From assembly GCF_905163445.1 (NCBI RefSeq), contig NC_053197.1, forward strand, positions 3,410,001 to 3,474,000: a DNA stretch of 64,000 nucleotides. The letters run 5' to 3'. This stretch comes from Pararge aegeria (taxonomy: Eukaryota > Arthropoda > Insecta > Lepidoptera > Nymphalidae). A model generated the notes under the pieces. That model saw only the letters and a program-made list of their open reading frames with translations. It searched no databases and was not told where the DNA came from. Of this stretch, positions 1 to 9,587 are shown one piece after another (positions within the stretch are counted from its first letter, which is position 1; each line of letters starts with the position of its first letter). The position numbers and the translations under genes were made by a program.

Positions 1-207
1 AATACAATATTTTTCATCACACTTGCTCGTAACTAGGATCTCATTACATCTGTATAAGGATCTATATCTAATATGATAGATTATCTTAGATTATATTAGA
101 TTTATTTATCATGACCCGGTTTAGTTTAGTTGGTATCCCGCTGCAAGCTATATGTATGATGAGAAACCATTTTTTATTATTGATTAATTAGTCTTTATTA
201 TGCATGC

Positions 208-292
208 AGTGATAGATAGTCCAGTGGTTTGGAATTCGGTTTCATTTTCGGGGGGCCGAGTTCGAATCCCAGCACGCACTACTGATACGATG
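208..292 (+). mobile_element. SINE-C, head fragment
   Basis: tRNA-like head of the SINE-C family. An A-box-like segment (agtccagtggttt, near 219-231) is followed by a B box (gttcgaatccc, near 260-270) and the conserved agcacgcac stretch. The body and the ATG-repeat tail seen in longer copies are missing, so this is a 3'-truncated copy. Confidence 0.75.
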
Positions 293-503
293 ATAATAAA
301 TAATAATTTAATAAAATACTCTAGGGATAAAGTCATTCAATTATCGTACGGATGAGACCACGTCCTATTAATAGCGATAAGGTTGTAAATACGTTCCGAA
401 ATGCATAGCCAGCCGCTTAATTATGTATATTACTTGGTTAAACGCATTTGAATGAAGCGCTGTTAAGTCCATACTAGGTACGACTTGGTTGGTTTATTTA
501 TAA

Positions 504-860
504 CTAGCAGTCTCTCGCGTTTTCGTCCGCGTATAAGTCAATAGACGTATGCCGTCGTGGAGTTTTTTTAAGAACTTTTAAAGGAGACAACTTTGTCTAA
601 CGTGATTTTTTTAAAACTTTAACCGTTTACGCAGCGCACGCAGCGGAAGCAAAAAAAAGTAGGAAAAAAATCATATTTTTAAAACATTCTCAGTAGATGC
701 TACGTTCCTATTACTAAGTTTGACGACATATAGCCTTCGTCTATATATGGGCTATCCAACACTGAAAGAATTTTTCAAATCGGACAAAACTCCCAAAAAA
801 GATCTCAAAACGCACATAACTCCAAAAAATTTGGGGCGCATGCCGGAGTCTACCACTAGG
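504..860 (-). mobile_element. Helitron-like non-autonomous element, decayed
   Basis: The minus-strand 3' end is CTAG at 504-507 with an A at 503, which fits the Helitron rule of insertion between A and T. Next to it is a decayed form of the 'gacgaagtcgcggg' block typical of lepidopteran Helitron-like elements. The interior (about 575-800) is shared with 11415-11570, and its distal part with 54710-54895. The 5' boundary is not clear and there is no coding capacity. Confidence 0.55.
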
Positions 861-1093
861 CTATGACCTCCTTTTTAGTATCTGGTCCGAGATAATAATT
901 TGATGACAGTTACGCAATTAAACTCATTGTTGTTTAAATGCGTTTTAATTAATCCATTAATGAATATGCTTGGAGCATTACGCTCGTATTATGGAATACG
1001 ATATTCACGCACGGGGTACGAAGATTTTTCACAATGATTGACTCCAGAAAATTTAGAATAAAAACAGTTTGCATCAACTTTTTTATAGTATTA

Positions 1094-1215
1094 GTTGATG
1101 GACCAAGCAGTTGGCCAACCTGATTGTAAGTGGAAAACCATCACCTATAAACGGAGAAACACTTCGCAGGGCATCAAAGGAACACGTCGAGGTAACAAAA
1201 TGACATGTTGTCGAA
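1094..1215 (+). repeat. F-family interspersed repeat, 5' part
   Basis: Matches the F family, whose fullest copy is at 56740-57000. The shared blocks are a 'gatggtaagtgg'-like stretch, 'accatc.cctataaac.gag' and 'aacacttcgcagggca'. The ORF across it is incidental. A second F piece lies at 1930-2016, so this may be one copy split by about 700 bp. Confidence 0.6.
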
Positions 1216-1929
1216 ATAAAAATGCTGCTTTCGAATTTCTAAAGGCAGAAATTTATGTTTTAGTTTTTTATCATCGGTGTAGTAAATTTCTTAAGTATTG
1301 CTTAGAGTTACCTACTGTAGGATTGCCCGACAGTCCATATTGAAGCAGCGTTGTGGATAAAAGATGTAATAGCGAGGAGACCTGTGTCCAGCAGCCTCAA
1401 CTGTTGGGTTTTAATACCCTAATGATAAAAATGATGCTTTGTTTTGATCCAAATAGTCTCTCAGATAATTTTGGCAGACAAATTCGCGCCTCGTAACTAC
1501 ATCACAGTGAACCAGTGAAGAGCCGACCTAAGACAGCAATTTCGTAGAGAATAAGGGCCCACCTCTACTTAGCATTATTGCCTAACCGCAATAATAAGTT
1601 AAAGTATATAATTGCTATTCCTATGGGGAGCTCGAAGATTAAAAGGGTACTTTATTAAGCAAATGTCGTTTTATGGCAGCCATCAAACGGGGAGGTCCCT
1701 TTATAGAAGCTCCTCCAGTAGCTTAGTAATTGCGACCAATTGAGAATAATTAAAGAGACATCTGCGATAGAGGCAGTTAATGTGAGGAATTTAATATGCA
1801 AGATGGGTGCGCGGATCTATGGCGGCTGGGAGTTTTTTTTTGCACTATTCAGCAATTTTGTATTTTTTTTAATATTTATTTTTGGGTCATGCTTATGGGG
1901 AAACTATTATGATAATATGATAATAAACA
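1216..1929. other. No recognised feature
   Basis: AT-rich sequence with no convincing coding frame. Around 1372-1400 there is a short 'gaggagacctgtgtccagcag' stretch resembling the 3' ends of RTE-like retrotransposons, too short to call. Confidence 0.5.
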
Positions 1930-2016
1930 GATTAACGCTTCGCAGGGCATTCTGACGCGTCCTATAAAGTGTCGCACTGTGTCCATCAGCTGTAGGTGTT
2001 AAACCCCATATACCTG
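1930..2016 (+). repeat. F-family interspersed repeat, middle part
   Basis: Contains 'cttcgcagggca', then 'gtgtccatcagctgtagg' and 'tgttaaacccc', in the F-family order. It ends against a LINE-D tail that begins near 2024. Confidence 0.6.
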
Positions 2017-2023
2017 TAAATAT

Positions 2024-2284
2024 CTATTTTATTGCTCTAACCAGGTTTCTATTGCTCTAACTTCTTTCATAGTTTTAAGTGACAATGTAAGATGGTGATA
2101 ACAAAAAAAAACAACCAACTAAGTTTGTTGTGGGCTTCGTCTTAGACCAGGGCGCGTTTGTAATCCTCGTAGCTTTAGTTTTAAGTTGACGAATTTAGTT
2201 ATCGCCATCAACTCACTTCTATGTCATATTTTACATGCAATGTACACATCAAAAGTGCCATATATGTGCCTATTTAAATAAGTA
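2024..2284 (+). mobile_element. LINE-D 3' tail, 5'-truncated
   Basis: 3' untranslated tail of a non-LTR retrotransposon. The conserved blocks are 'attgctctaacc', 'gagatggtgataac' (here aagatggtgataac), 'aagtttgttgtggg', 'agaccagggcgcgttt' and 'catcaaaagtgcc', ending in an A-rich stretch. The copy at 53721-54191 has the same tail joined to the end of a reverse-transcriptase ORF, which fixes the family and its direction. Only the tail remains here, as expected for incomplete reverse transcription. Confidence 0.8.
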
Positions 2285-2449
2285 AAAAGCCCTTCTAAGC
2301 CCTAAAAAAGTAGCCCTTCAGACGGAACACAAAGAATCTATTTGAAACAAACATCATAGCTCCGCTAGTTGCATAGCGAATGGGCCGGGAACAAGGCTCA
2401 AAGGATCGTATTTATGTGGTTCTCGCATAAAACATTTTTCTTTTTTCAA

Positions 2450-2692
2450 CTAGTAAGACGCAGTTATCATGGCATTCTCAAGTTGTTGGATTCCAACTCG
2501 CACGAATCTTATTTTATCCCCGTTTTTGATAGTAACCGATAAGTTGTGAAACACCTTTCCGGCATCTCCGTTTACTGCCACTGGGCGCCAGTGCGAAGCC
2601 GGGGTGACATTTTGTGAAAATGTAAGTTGGTATGGTAATCCTGAAGTTTGTGTGACTTCATATATCATGCCCTCGAAGCCTAAGTAGGCGCA
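2450..2692 (-). CDS. Candidate terminal exon of a host gene, weak CBM39-like match
   Basis: An open frame of about 80 codons ending in TAG at 2450. It is clearly GC-richer than its surroundings and uses normal mixed codons, unlike the AT-rich chance ORFs nearby. There is no in-frame ATG at its left edge. A pyrimidine-rich run ending in AAG (about 2705-2693 on the minus strand) would serve as a splice acceptor, so I take it as a last exon starting at 2692. The order of residues (LGFEGMIYEV, then SHW, then VFHNLSVTIKNGDKIRF) resembles the small beta-sandwich CBM39 domain of insect beta-1,3-glucan recognition proteins, where a W..I segment is followed by Lk.GDkIyfw. That comparison is from memory and is weak; the key aromatic after the GDKI block is not conserved. 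Upstream exons would lie at higher coordinates and I could not find one. It could be an unrelated secreted protein or a processed remnant. Confidence 0.4.
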   Translation of the reverse strand, partial: CAYLGFEGMIYEVTQTSGLPYQLTFSQNVTPASHWRPVAVNGDAGKVFHNLSVTIKNGDKIRFVRVGIQQLENAMITASY

Positions 2693-3011
2693 CTTAAAAA
2701 GAGCATTGACGATCAATCAGCGCAGTGAACAATATATAAACTAACATTTGAATGAGGACGGATATGGCGATGGATACTAGAACACACGAACTAAATATTG
2801 GCTTACATTTATTCATGAACTTCATGAGAATTAAATACCAGGGGGTTTCGCGTGAGATGTCTATGCCGGTAACCTAGAAAACCAATATGCTTGGTTATCT
2901 GTGCTGCTCTGCAATGCTTCATGATAGTTTTATCAGTTACCTTGAATTATGAAATGAGAGCTCTCCTATGTACTTGTTTTACAGTTTTTTGTATCGCAGC
3001 ATTTTGTATAC

Positions 3012-3085
3012 AGCTCATCGCAATGGTGATTGCGGTGGTCTTTAAGTGGGAGTTCCCGCGTTCAATTCTCGGTACAGGCAATAAA
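3012..3085 (+). mobile_element. SINE-B, head fragment
   Basis: A degraded copy of the tRNA-like SINE-B head. 'atggtgattgcggtgg' is followed by 'taagtgggagttcccgcg' and a B-box-like 'gttcaattctc', the same order as at 10322. It forms the end of a hydrophobic ORF (2891-3097) that I do not accept as a gene. Confidence 0.55.
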
Positions 3086-3249
3086 GAATACTTTTAAAAA
3101 GTCTGGACATGTACCAGGATATTTAAATTTGTTGGTGCCGGTGGCCGGGATTCGAATCTTCCTAACCATGCGGTAGCAACAGTTAACTTGTATATTTTTT
3201 TTAATGTATTTAATTTAAGAAATTTAATGTCACTTGCTTTAAAGGTGAA

Positions 3250-3588
3250 GAATGCAAAGGGAGCGTTACAAAACGTGCTACTTTAGATATGTTGCATTCA
3301 TGCAATCGCTTTAATTTGACTTGCATACCAAGAAAGTTTGACTATGTTTTTAAATTCATATTCTTAAATTTATTTATATAGTAAGAAGGTAGTAGTGGGT
3401 AAGGCTACATGTAACTTAACGGAGTCATATGCGTTTTTAATAACATATCACTTGCTTTAAGGGTGCAGGAAAAGATCGTGAGGAAGACACTGCATGACTG
3501 AGAGTTCTCCATGATGTTCTACCATTCTGCACTTGGCCAGCGTGGTGGACTTCGGCCTAAACCCTAACATTCTGAGAGAAAAACAGTA
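3250..3588 (+). repeat. Composite repeat, copy 1 (ends in SINE-C body)
   Basis: About 330 bp that recurs in direct orientation at 4446-4797. The first part ('cattcatgcaatcgcttt', 'gacttgcatacc', 'tgactatgtttttaaattca') is not from any family I recognise. The second part, from about 3440, is SINE-C body ('atatcacttgctttaa', 'gagagttctccat', 'ggccagcgtggtgga'). Confidence 0.7.
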
Positions 3589-3842
3589 AAACGTTACTTA
3601 TAAGGATGACGGTTAATAGGCGAGATTTTCGAGCTTTCTTATCAGTAAATATCGATTTCTGAGCCTTTATCCTCATGACCAGTACCGGTCACCCATCCAG
3701 TTATCGATTCTGGTCACGCTAGTTAACTAGAGCAATGCTGGGCAAAAATTCAATACACATTTAATAAAAATAGTAATAAAAAAATATTACCTATAACCGC
3801 CATTATGATTGTCACTCTACAAAGCTCGTAGGCCATCGCAGC

Positions 3843-3935
3843 GACGTCACTGAACTGTGACGTAATCAAACAAAAGTGTACAATAAACAGAACAATTAAC
3901 GGTATATAAAACACGTCCACAGTTTAAAGCAGTTT
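3843..3935 (+). promoter_or_regulatory. Possible TATA promoter with paired CRE-like sites
   Basis: Two CRE-like octamers, each 7/8 to TGACGTCA, sit in inverted order (3842-3849 cgacgtca and 3858-3865 tgacgtaa). They form 7-bp arms with a 6-bp spacer. About 40 bp downstream is TATATAAA (3903-3910). GCAGTTT at 3929-3935 puts a putative initiator A 28 bp after the start of the TATA box. The arrangement fits an insect RNA polymerase II core promoter reading rightward. No coding exon is recognised downstream, so this is inference from spacing only. Confidence 0.3.
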
Positions 3936-4103
3936 CGACTAAACTGTCTCTCATAAAAGCGGCGCGCGCGCACACAATAAACTAAACGATATACGAATGA
4001 TGCGTGCGCGACACAAGCTTTTACAAGATAAATAATTTATATGTTTAATTAATCAAATAACGTGGTAGTGGTTTATCTCGGGTTAAGACCTGATGATAAA
4101 AAT

Positions 4104-4365
4104 TGACGACCTCCCTGGTGCAGTAATGAGCACTGTGATAATATATGTGGTAGTTCCCAGGTTCGATCCCCAGTAGGGTAATTTTGTAAGGCGATTACGC
4201 GTTTCGGTATGATGCCGCACGTAAGCCGAGTATGGGTTTAATATAAGTGCCATACACTTAGAAAGAGTAGCAAGTTAGCCCGCTACTACCCTAGACTGTT
4301 ATTAATAACCAGCAGACAAGATTGCATTCAAAGGCTAATTTGTAGAGAAAAAAAAAAAGAAAAGG
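4104..4365 (+). mobile_element. SINE-B, near full length
   Basis: Starts with tgacgacctccctgg, then an A-box-like 'tggtgcagtaatgagc' and a B box 'ggttcgatcccc' (about 4161-4172). The body carries 'gttagcccgctac' and 'cattcaaaggctaa' and ends in an A-rich tail (from about 4348). Polymerase III promoter plus A tail fits a tRNA-derived SINE moved by a LINE. The central part is shorter than in the copy at 10322. Confidence 0.85.
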
Positions 4366-4445
4366 ATTTTACATGAAAATGTTACCTACCTTCTTCTTTT
4401 AACACCTTATTCCGCGTCAGCCAATAGTTTCGATTACTAGATAAA

Positions 4446-4797
4446 ATTGCAAAGCGAGAATTACAAAACGAAAAAATTCTGATCTGTTGAATTCATGCAA
4501 TTGCTTTTGTAGGACTTGCATACCTTGAATTCTTGACTATGTTTTTAAATTCATATTCTTGAATTCATAAATAGCAAGGTAGCCTTTAACTTTCCGGAGT
4601 CATATATGCGTTTTTAATTACATATCACTTGCTTAAACGGTGAAGGAAAACATCGCGAGGAAACCTGCAGTTCTCTAAAATGATCTCAAGACCGTGTGAT
4701 TGTACCAATCAGCACTTCGCCATCGTAGTTTACCACGGCCTTAACCTTTTTGCTTTGTGAGGAGACCCGTGTCTTCTATTGGGCTGGTAAGAGGGTA
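4446..4797 (+). repeat. Composite repeat, copy 2 (ends in SINE-C body and tail)
   Basis: Second copy of the composite at 3250-3588, about 1.2 kb downstream in the same direction. Its SINE-C part is fuller, with 'ggtgaaggaaaacatcgcgagg', 'gaggagacccgtg' and a short ATG-repeat tail near 4797-4811. Confidence 0.7.
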
Positions 4798-4822
4798 ATG
4801 ATGATGATGATTCGTATTTAAG

Positions 4823-4981
4823 CAGCTGCGTGCACTTCATGCAATATATGCACTATATATGCACAAAAGCACTGCATACCCAAATTATTTTATATAGCTC
4901 GAATTGGAGGGGAATTTTTCCATTTTATGCCATGTACCTGCTTTATGTATACTCTGGTCAAAAAACCTGTGCACGCCACTG
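4823..4981. mobile_element. hAT-type MITE, copy 1
   Basis: Left end cagctgcgtgcacttcat and right end gtgcacgccactg are inverted repeats of the CAGTGGCGTGCAC type. The flanking 8-mers tatttaag and tattatag agree at 6 of 8 positions, as a decayed 8-bp target duplication. About 159 bp, no coding capacity; it would depend on a hAT transposase in trans. Confidence 0.65.
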
Positions 4982-4989
4982 TATTATAG

Positions 4990-5984
4990 ATATGAATCTA
5001 GTGAAAACTAAATTAACGGGAAGTCCTTCCTTCGTTATTTATTACGTAGATTTACTACGAAGATTGTAAATAGTAACCTTATTATCCAAGTAACCAAAAT
5101 CAGACGAATGTCACATTATACGTACAGAGTGCATATTTAATAGAAAATGCAAGCTTAATTTGACCACAACAAATACGATTTCGCAGACTGTTAATGATTT
5201 CGCATACACGACAGATACTGACATAAATGAAAGCACGTTTAAAATTCATAGCCATCGCTAATGATCCAATTATATGAATTTAGCCTTTATTGTAGTGGAA
5301 TAAGGTTTATTTTTGAATGTCAAGTCATTGCAGTTGTATTAATTGTACTTAAATTAACGTGATTTTAAATACGTGCCTAAATACATTGGCACTAATTCGA
5401 TTTTACACATATCCGAAAAATTATCTTAATTGACAGCTCTGAAAGTGTACAGTTTTTTTAAACATAGAACCGTGAGTAAAAAATATGGCCCGTATTTTAG
5501 CTTGTATAAGAGTCCCCTAAAATACTTATTTAAACCTTTGGCAATAATTTATTGTTTTTATTAATAATTATTTTATAAAACTCAACAACTTTATTTTGAT
5601 CGGAAGGTTCCTTCAATCGTATGTTCCTATCTACCTTGTGACAGATTTTTTTTGCACACAATTTTTGGAGATGCTACAATCAAAATCATTTATTTTCCCA
5701 CAAAAATTAAAAAAAAATGTCGGCTGTCAAAATCAGTAGCTAAAAACTACAGAGCAAGTCATTTGATTGAAGGTTTCACCTACGTTCGTCGAGTGTAGTT
5801 TAATCAACGGAGCCCTCAAAAATGATTTTACTTTTGATAGATACGGGAGCTAATGTAAGCTCTCGTTGATTGAAATTTATTTTTATGTCTGTACAGTTTT
5901 TTTAAATTATAAACAAATTTTTACTTATAATGAATAAAAAAATGGAAGTGTCGGTCTGTGATTTCGAACTAAAGTTCAATTATA
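4990..5984. other. No recognised feature
   Basis: AT-rich unique-looking sequence with long A and T runs and no coding-like frame. Confidence 0.5.
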
Positions 5985-6105
5985 AAAATTCAAAATTTAT
6001 TTATTTCAAGTAAGCACTCCTAATACCATACGTTATAAACGCTTTTAAAACGTCTGTCTCTCTGTAGTGACTAAACCCGTTCGAAGCAGTTGCTATTTTC
6101 CAACA
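5985..6105 (+). repeat. E-family LINE-type 3' end, degraded
   Basis: Begins 'aattcaaaatttatttatttcaagta', passes through 'ttttaaaacgtctgtctc' and 'gtagtgact', and ends near 'agcagttgc...ttttccaac'. This is the order seen in the fuller copy at 37072-37319. Direction is not independently proven. Confidence 0.6.
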
Positions 6106-6189
6106 TTTAACTCCTCATTTAACTCTCCTTTTGTTTTTTGTCTGTATGTGAAGACTAATCTTTGAAACCGATTTTTATATTGCTTTTAC

Positions 6190-6715
6190 AGCCGGTAAAA
6201 GGACAAGCGATATCAAGGTCCGCTATGGATAAGTTGCAGAAAATATGGAGGAACCGTAACATAACCAAAGCCACGAAAATGCGGCTAGTTAGAGCGCTTG
6301 TGTTCCCCATATTCCTTTATGCTTCGGAGACGTGGACCCTGCGGGAGAGTAAAAAAAGAAGATAGACGTTCTTGAGATGTGGTGCTGGAGAAGAATGCTA
6401 AGAATACCTTGGAATGCATTCCGGACCAATAAGGCCATTCTTGAAGAACTCGGCATCACGCAACGTCTATCCTCCATAGTACAGGCTCGTATTCTCATGT
6501 TCTTTGGTCAAGTATCCAGAAGAGACAACGACTCCATTGAACGTCTGGTTGTCCAAGGAAGAATCGAGGGCACAAGATCACGCGGAAGATCGCCCATGAG
6601 ATGCGCTGACCAAATAAAGGCTGCAGTGGCTGTCCCCTTACATGAGTGTGCTAGAAAGGCAGCTGCCAGAGAGGAGTGGCGACGAATAGTCAAACGTGCC
6701 ACAACCCTTAAGTGA
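6190..6715 (+). pseudogene. RTE-like retrotransposon, C-terminal ORF remnant
   Basis: Encodes the region after the reverse-transcriptase palm of an endonuclease/reverse-transcriptase protein. Landmarks in order are AISRSAMDKLQKIW, RALVFPIFLYASETWTL, IDVLEMWCWRRMLRI, then an arginine-rich RSRGRSPMRC segment and EEWRRIVK before the stop at 6713-6715. The reading frame shifts at an A run (6351-6357), so the two halves lie in different frames and the copy is dead. The endonuclease and catalytic palm are missing, which fits 5' truncation. A GAA repeat follows as the 3' tail. Clade assignment rests on the recognisable YxSETW and MWCxRRML blocks. Confidence 0.85.
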
Positions 6716-6750
6716 CGACCACGACCGCTCTGACAAGAGCGAACCGACTG

Positions 6751-6775
6751 AGAAGAAGAAGAAGAAGAAGAAGAG
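6751..6775 (+). repeat. (GAA)n microsatellite, retrotransposon 3' tail
   Basis: Eight AGA/GAA units just 35 bp after the RTE-like stop codon. RTE-type elements commonly end in short tandem repeats rather than poly(A), so I read this as the element's own 3' end. Confidence 0.75.
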
Positions 6776-6789
6776 GACAAGAAGTTGTA

Positions 6790-7200
6790 GCTGAGAGTTT
6801 CATGGTGCCAAATGGGCACTATTATTAAGACACCGCTGTCTGTCTGTCCTTCCGTCCATCTGTCCTGTCCATTTGTCTGGCAGCGGCCAACTGCACAAAA
6901 AAAATTACCGCTTAGAAATTTTGAGTCAGTTAAAAAATACGAACATATAAGCCTTTCCAACGAGCGTACTCGAACATGCTCGAGATTTTGCATAAACCCT
7001 AAAAGGTTAATACAAACTTTAAAGTTGCCCGTTCAATCGATTCGTTGTTCAGCACAGTTTTTGGAAAACATTAGAAATATTTAGGCTTATTGTGTAAGTT
7101 TTTTTTCAAACGATAGCTCCCAGACTGGCTCTCGTTTAACCAAAATGAAAATGCCCTTTTCCATTGACATATATAAAGATCCCCTCTGTGGGAATATAAC
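6790..7200. other. Low-complexity and unassigned sequence
   Basis: Contains a CTGT/TCC-rich run (about 6830-6880) and an 'actcgaacatgctcgag' stretch. No family recognised, and the ORFs on both strands here are incidental. Confidence 0.4.
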
Positions 7201-7204
7201 AGGC

Positions 7205-7340
7205 GGTAGCGTCGTCTGTGATCATACTAACCATCTTCTGCGATCACTAACCCGTCTACCCATCGTGGTGAGTATGGGGAGACCTTCCGATGGGAGAGGC
7301 CTTTAGTTCAGCAGTAAACTGTTATATGCTAGTGATGATT
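7205..7340 (+). repeat. RTE-like retrotransposon 3' end fragment
   Basis: 'tgcgatcactaacccg', 'catcgtggtgagtatgg', 'gagaggcctttagttcagcag' and a 'gatgattat' tail follow the order of RTE-like 3' ends at 43555-43700 and 57005-57345. Confidence 0.6.
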
Positions 7341-7607
7341 ATATATAAAGGAACGCACAACATGTGACATGGCCTCATAAGATTAAAAAGTTGGGTTCTA
7401 GTCATATTTCAGCGAGTGCAGAAGTGTGAGAGAGCTAAAAGTATTTCTACGTGAACGAATCACATATAAATAACTATAATTATAAAACATATATTACGAC
7501 AATACACACATCGCCATAAAGCCCCCAAGTAGCTTGTGTTATGGGTAGTAAGATAACTGATTAATCTTTTTATGAATAATATATATAAAGATTATAAATA
7601 TATAAAC

Positions 7608-7629
7608 ACATATATATATATATATATTT
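7608..7629. repeat. (TA)n microsatellite
   Basis: About ten uninterrupted TA units inside a wider TA-rich stretch (7575-7629). Confidence 0.8.
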
Positions 7630-7644
7630 TTCTAGGAGATTCTT

Positions 7645-7820
7645 AGGAGAACCAGAGTTACCTACATTGATTATCGTGTTGCAAAGGTAAAAAGGAATTG
7701 GGCGGAGCACGTAGCAAGGAGAACTAATGAATCCTAAGGGATTGGTGTGGTAATTCTACATTTTAAAACGCAACGTAAATGGAACCCAGCAGTAAAATAA
7801 CATAAGGACGATGACGATAA
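7645..7820 (+). pseudogene. RTE-like retrotransposon ORF remnant
   Basis: One frame from 7645 to about 7728 reads RRTRV, then RVAKVKRNW, then AEHVARRTN. This matches the conserved IRRRTKV / RVAKLKWxWAGHVARR region of RTE-like endonuclease/reverse-transcriptase proteins. Stops follow at once, and a remnant of the '...gacgatgacgat' end is near 7806-7820. Confidence 0.75.
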
Positions 7821-8149
7821 TAAACTAGCCCAATCGATTTCAATGATCCAAACTATTATTATCGATTGGGCGCCGTATCTTGACATTAACATCTATGGCA
7901 CTTTCCAAAGTTTAACAGCAAACAGATTGTTAATAATCCGCGTTTCAATGATCGCGCCGATAAAAACTTTGGCTATTATAAAAGTTTTGGACATTTTTCT
8001 GGCGCAAAGTTTCACACAGACTCCCGTTAATAGGTTCGATTTGCCAAATTTCCGATTAGTTGAATCCTGTCTGCAAATAAAATAGATTGAATAACGGTTG
8101 GCGACATCGGCTAGTATTTTTAGTCCCAGACAAAGTACCTATGTGGGCT
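7821..8149. other. No recognised feature
   Basis: Holds an 80-codon ORF (7843-8085) with no domain I recognise. It immediately precedes the tandem array. Confidence 0.4.
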
Positions 8150-9262
8150 TAGGACCGTGACATGACGAAACGCGACTTAAAATGCTATGTGTTTTTTTTT
8201 TATTATTTTGAGTTGTCTAAATAAAATAAAACATAATAAAGATAACCAAGGTCTATACATATTTATTTCTCTTAATAAATAAGTCATACCGTGGAGCGTG
8301 ACATGACCGAAACTCGACTTAAATTCTGTTTTTTTTTTTAATTTTTAGTTGTCTAAATAAAATAAAACATAATAAAGATAACCAACGTCTATACATATTA
8401 CTTTTTCTTAATAAATAAGTCATGCCGTGGAGCGTGACATGACCGAAACGCGACTTAAAATGCTAAGTAGTTTGTGTTTAATTTTGAGTTGTCTAAATAA
8501 AATAAAACATAATAAAGATAACCAAGGTCTATACATATTAATTTTTCTTAATAAATAAGTCATACCGTGGAGCGTGACATGACCGAAACTCGACTTAAAT
8601 TCTGTGTTTTTTTTTTTAATTTTTAGTTGTCTAAATAAAATAAAACATAATAAAGATAACCAACGTCTATACATATTACTTTTTCTTAATAAATAAGTCA
8701 TGCCGTGGAGCGTGACATGACCGAAACGCGACTTAAAATGCTAAGTAGTTTGTGTTTAATTTTTAGTTGTCTAAATAAAATAAAACATAATAAAGATAAC
8801 CAAGGTCTATACATATTAATTTTTCTTAATAAATAAGTCATACCGTGGAGCGTGACATGACCGAAACTCGACTTAAATTCTGTGTTTTTTTTTTTAATTT
8901 TTAGTTGTCTAAATAAAATAAAACATAATAAAGATAACCAACGTCTATACATATTACTTTTTCTTAATAAATAAGTCATGCCGTGGAGCGTGACATGACC
9001 GAAACGCGACTTAAAATGCTAAGTAGTTTGTGTTTAATTTTTAGTTGTCTAAATAAAATAAAACATAATAAAGATAACCAACGTCTATACATATTACTTT
9101 TTCTTAATAAATAAGTCATGCCGTGGAGCGTGACATGACCGAAACGCGACTTAAAATGCTAAGTAGTTTGTGTTTAATTTTTAGTTGTCTAAATAAAATA
9201 AAACATAATAAAGATAACCAAGGTCTATGAATATTACTTTTTCGAAATAAATCAGTCATGCC
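8150..9262. repeat. Tandem array of about 138-bp units, two subtypes
   Basis: The marker gtggagcgtgacatgacc recurs at 8291, 8427, 8567, 8705, 8845, 8983 and 9123. A degraded first unit starts near 8150 and the array ends near 9262, giving eight units with spacings of 136-140 bp. Subtype a has 'actcgacttaaattctg' and a T run, then 'accaacgtct'. Subtype b has 'acgcgacttaaaatgct', mostly with 'accaaggtct'. The order is b-a-b-a-b-a-b-b, so the main period is about 278 bp. The seventh unit joins a b front to an a-like back, as expected from unequal exchange. Identical 93-codon frames on the minus strand are by-products of this period. It is a minisatellite or short satellite array, function unknown. 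Confidence 0.95.
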
Positions 9263-9587
9263 TACGTTTACACTTACTTAGTGTAAAGCTTTAGAATTAA
9301 CTTTTTTATTTTTCCTAGTCCAGTTGAAATTAATTATTTTAGCTCTGATGTTCTAAACGTTTGCCATAAAATGAAGAAAGTGAAAAAGTTTGTGAGCTAG
9401 CGACATTCCGCGGGTGTGAAGTCAGATGTGCGCGGGGGTGTTCATTGTTTTTGGACACAATGCACTACATACAATAATGGCTGAATGAGTTCTTCTGCAT
9501 GTTCTCAATTCCATGTATTAATATATTATCAATGATAATGGTGCCAAATCTTCCAGACAAAACTTCGACCAAAGCTTGAGCTTATTT
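9263..9587. other. No recognised feature
   Basis: Unique-looking sequence with a somewhat GC-rich patch at 9400-9450 (cattccgcgggtgtgaag). Confidence 0.4.

Noticed and set aside
2891..3097. 68-codon hydrophobic ORF resembling a membrane protein
   Set aside because: Its end is a SINE-B head fragment, the start is not ATG, and the hydrophobic part is explained by T-rich codons.
6508..6993. 161-codon minus-strand ORF, the longest in the window
   Set aside because: It is the reverse strand of the RTE-like ORF and its GAA tail, which explains the serine run. No domain of its own.
8420..8979. Two identical 93-codon minus-strand ORFs in tandem
   Set aside because: They arise from the 278-bp period of the tandem array, and each is itself an internal duplication of the unit.
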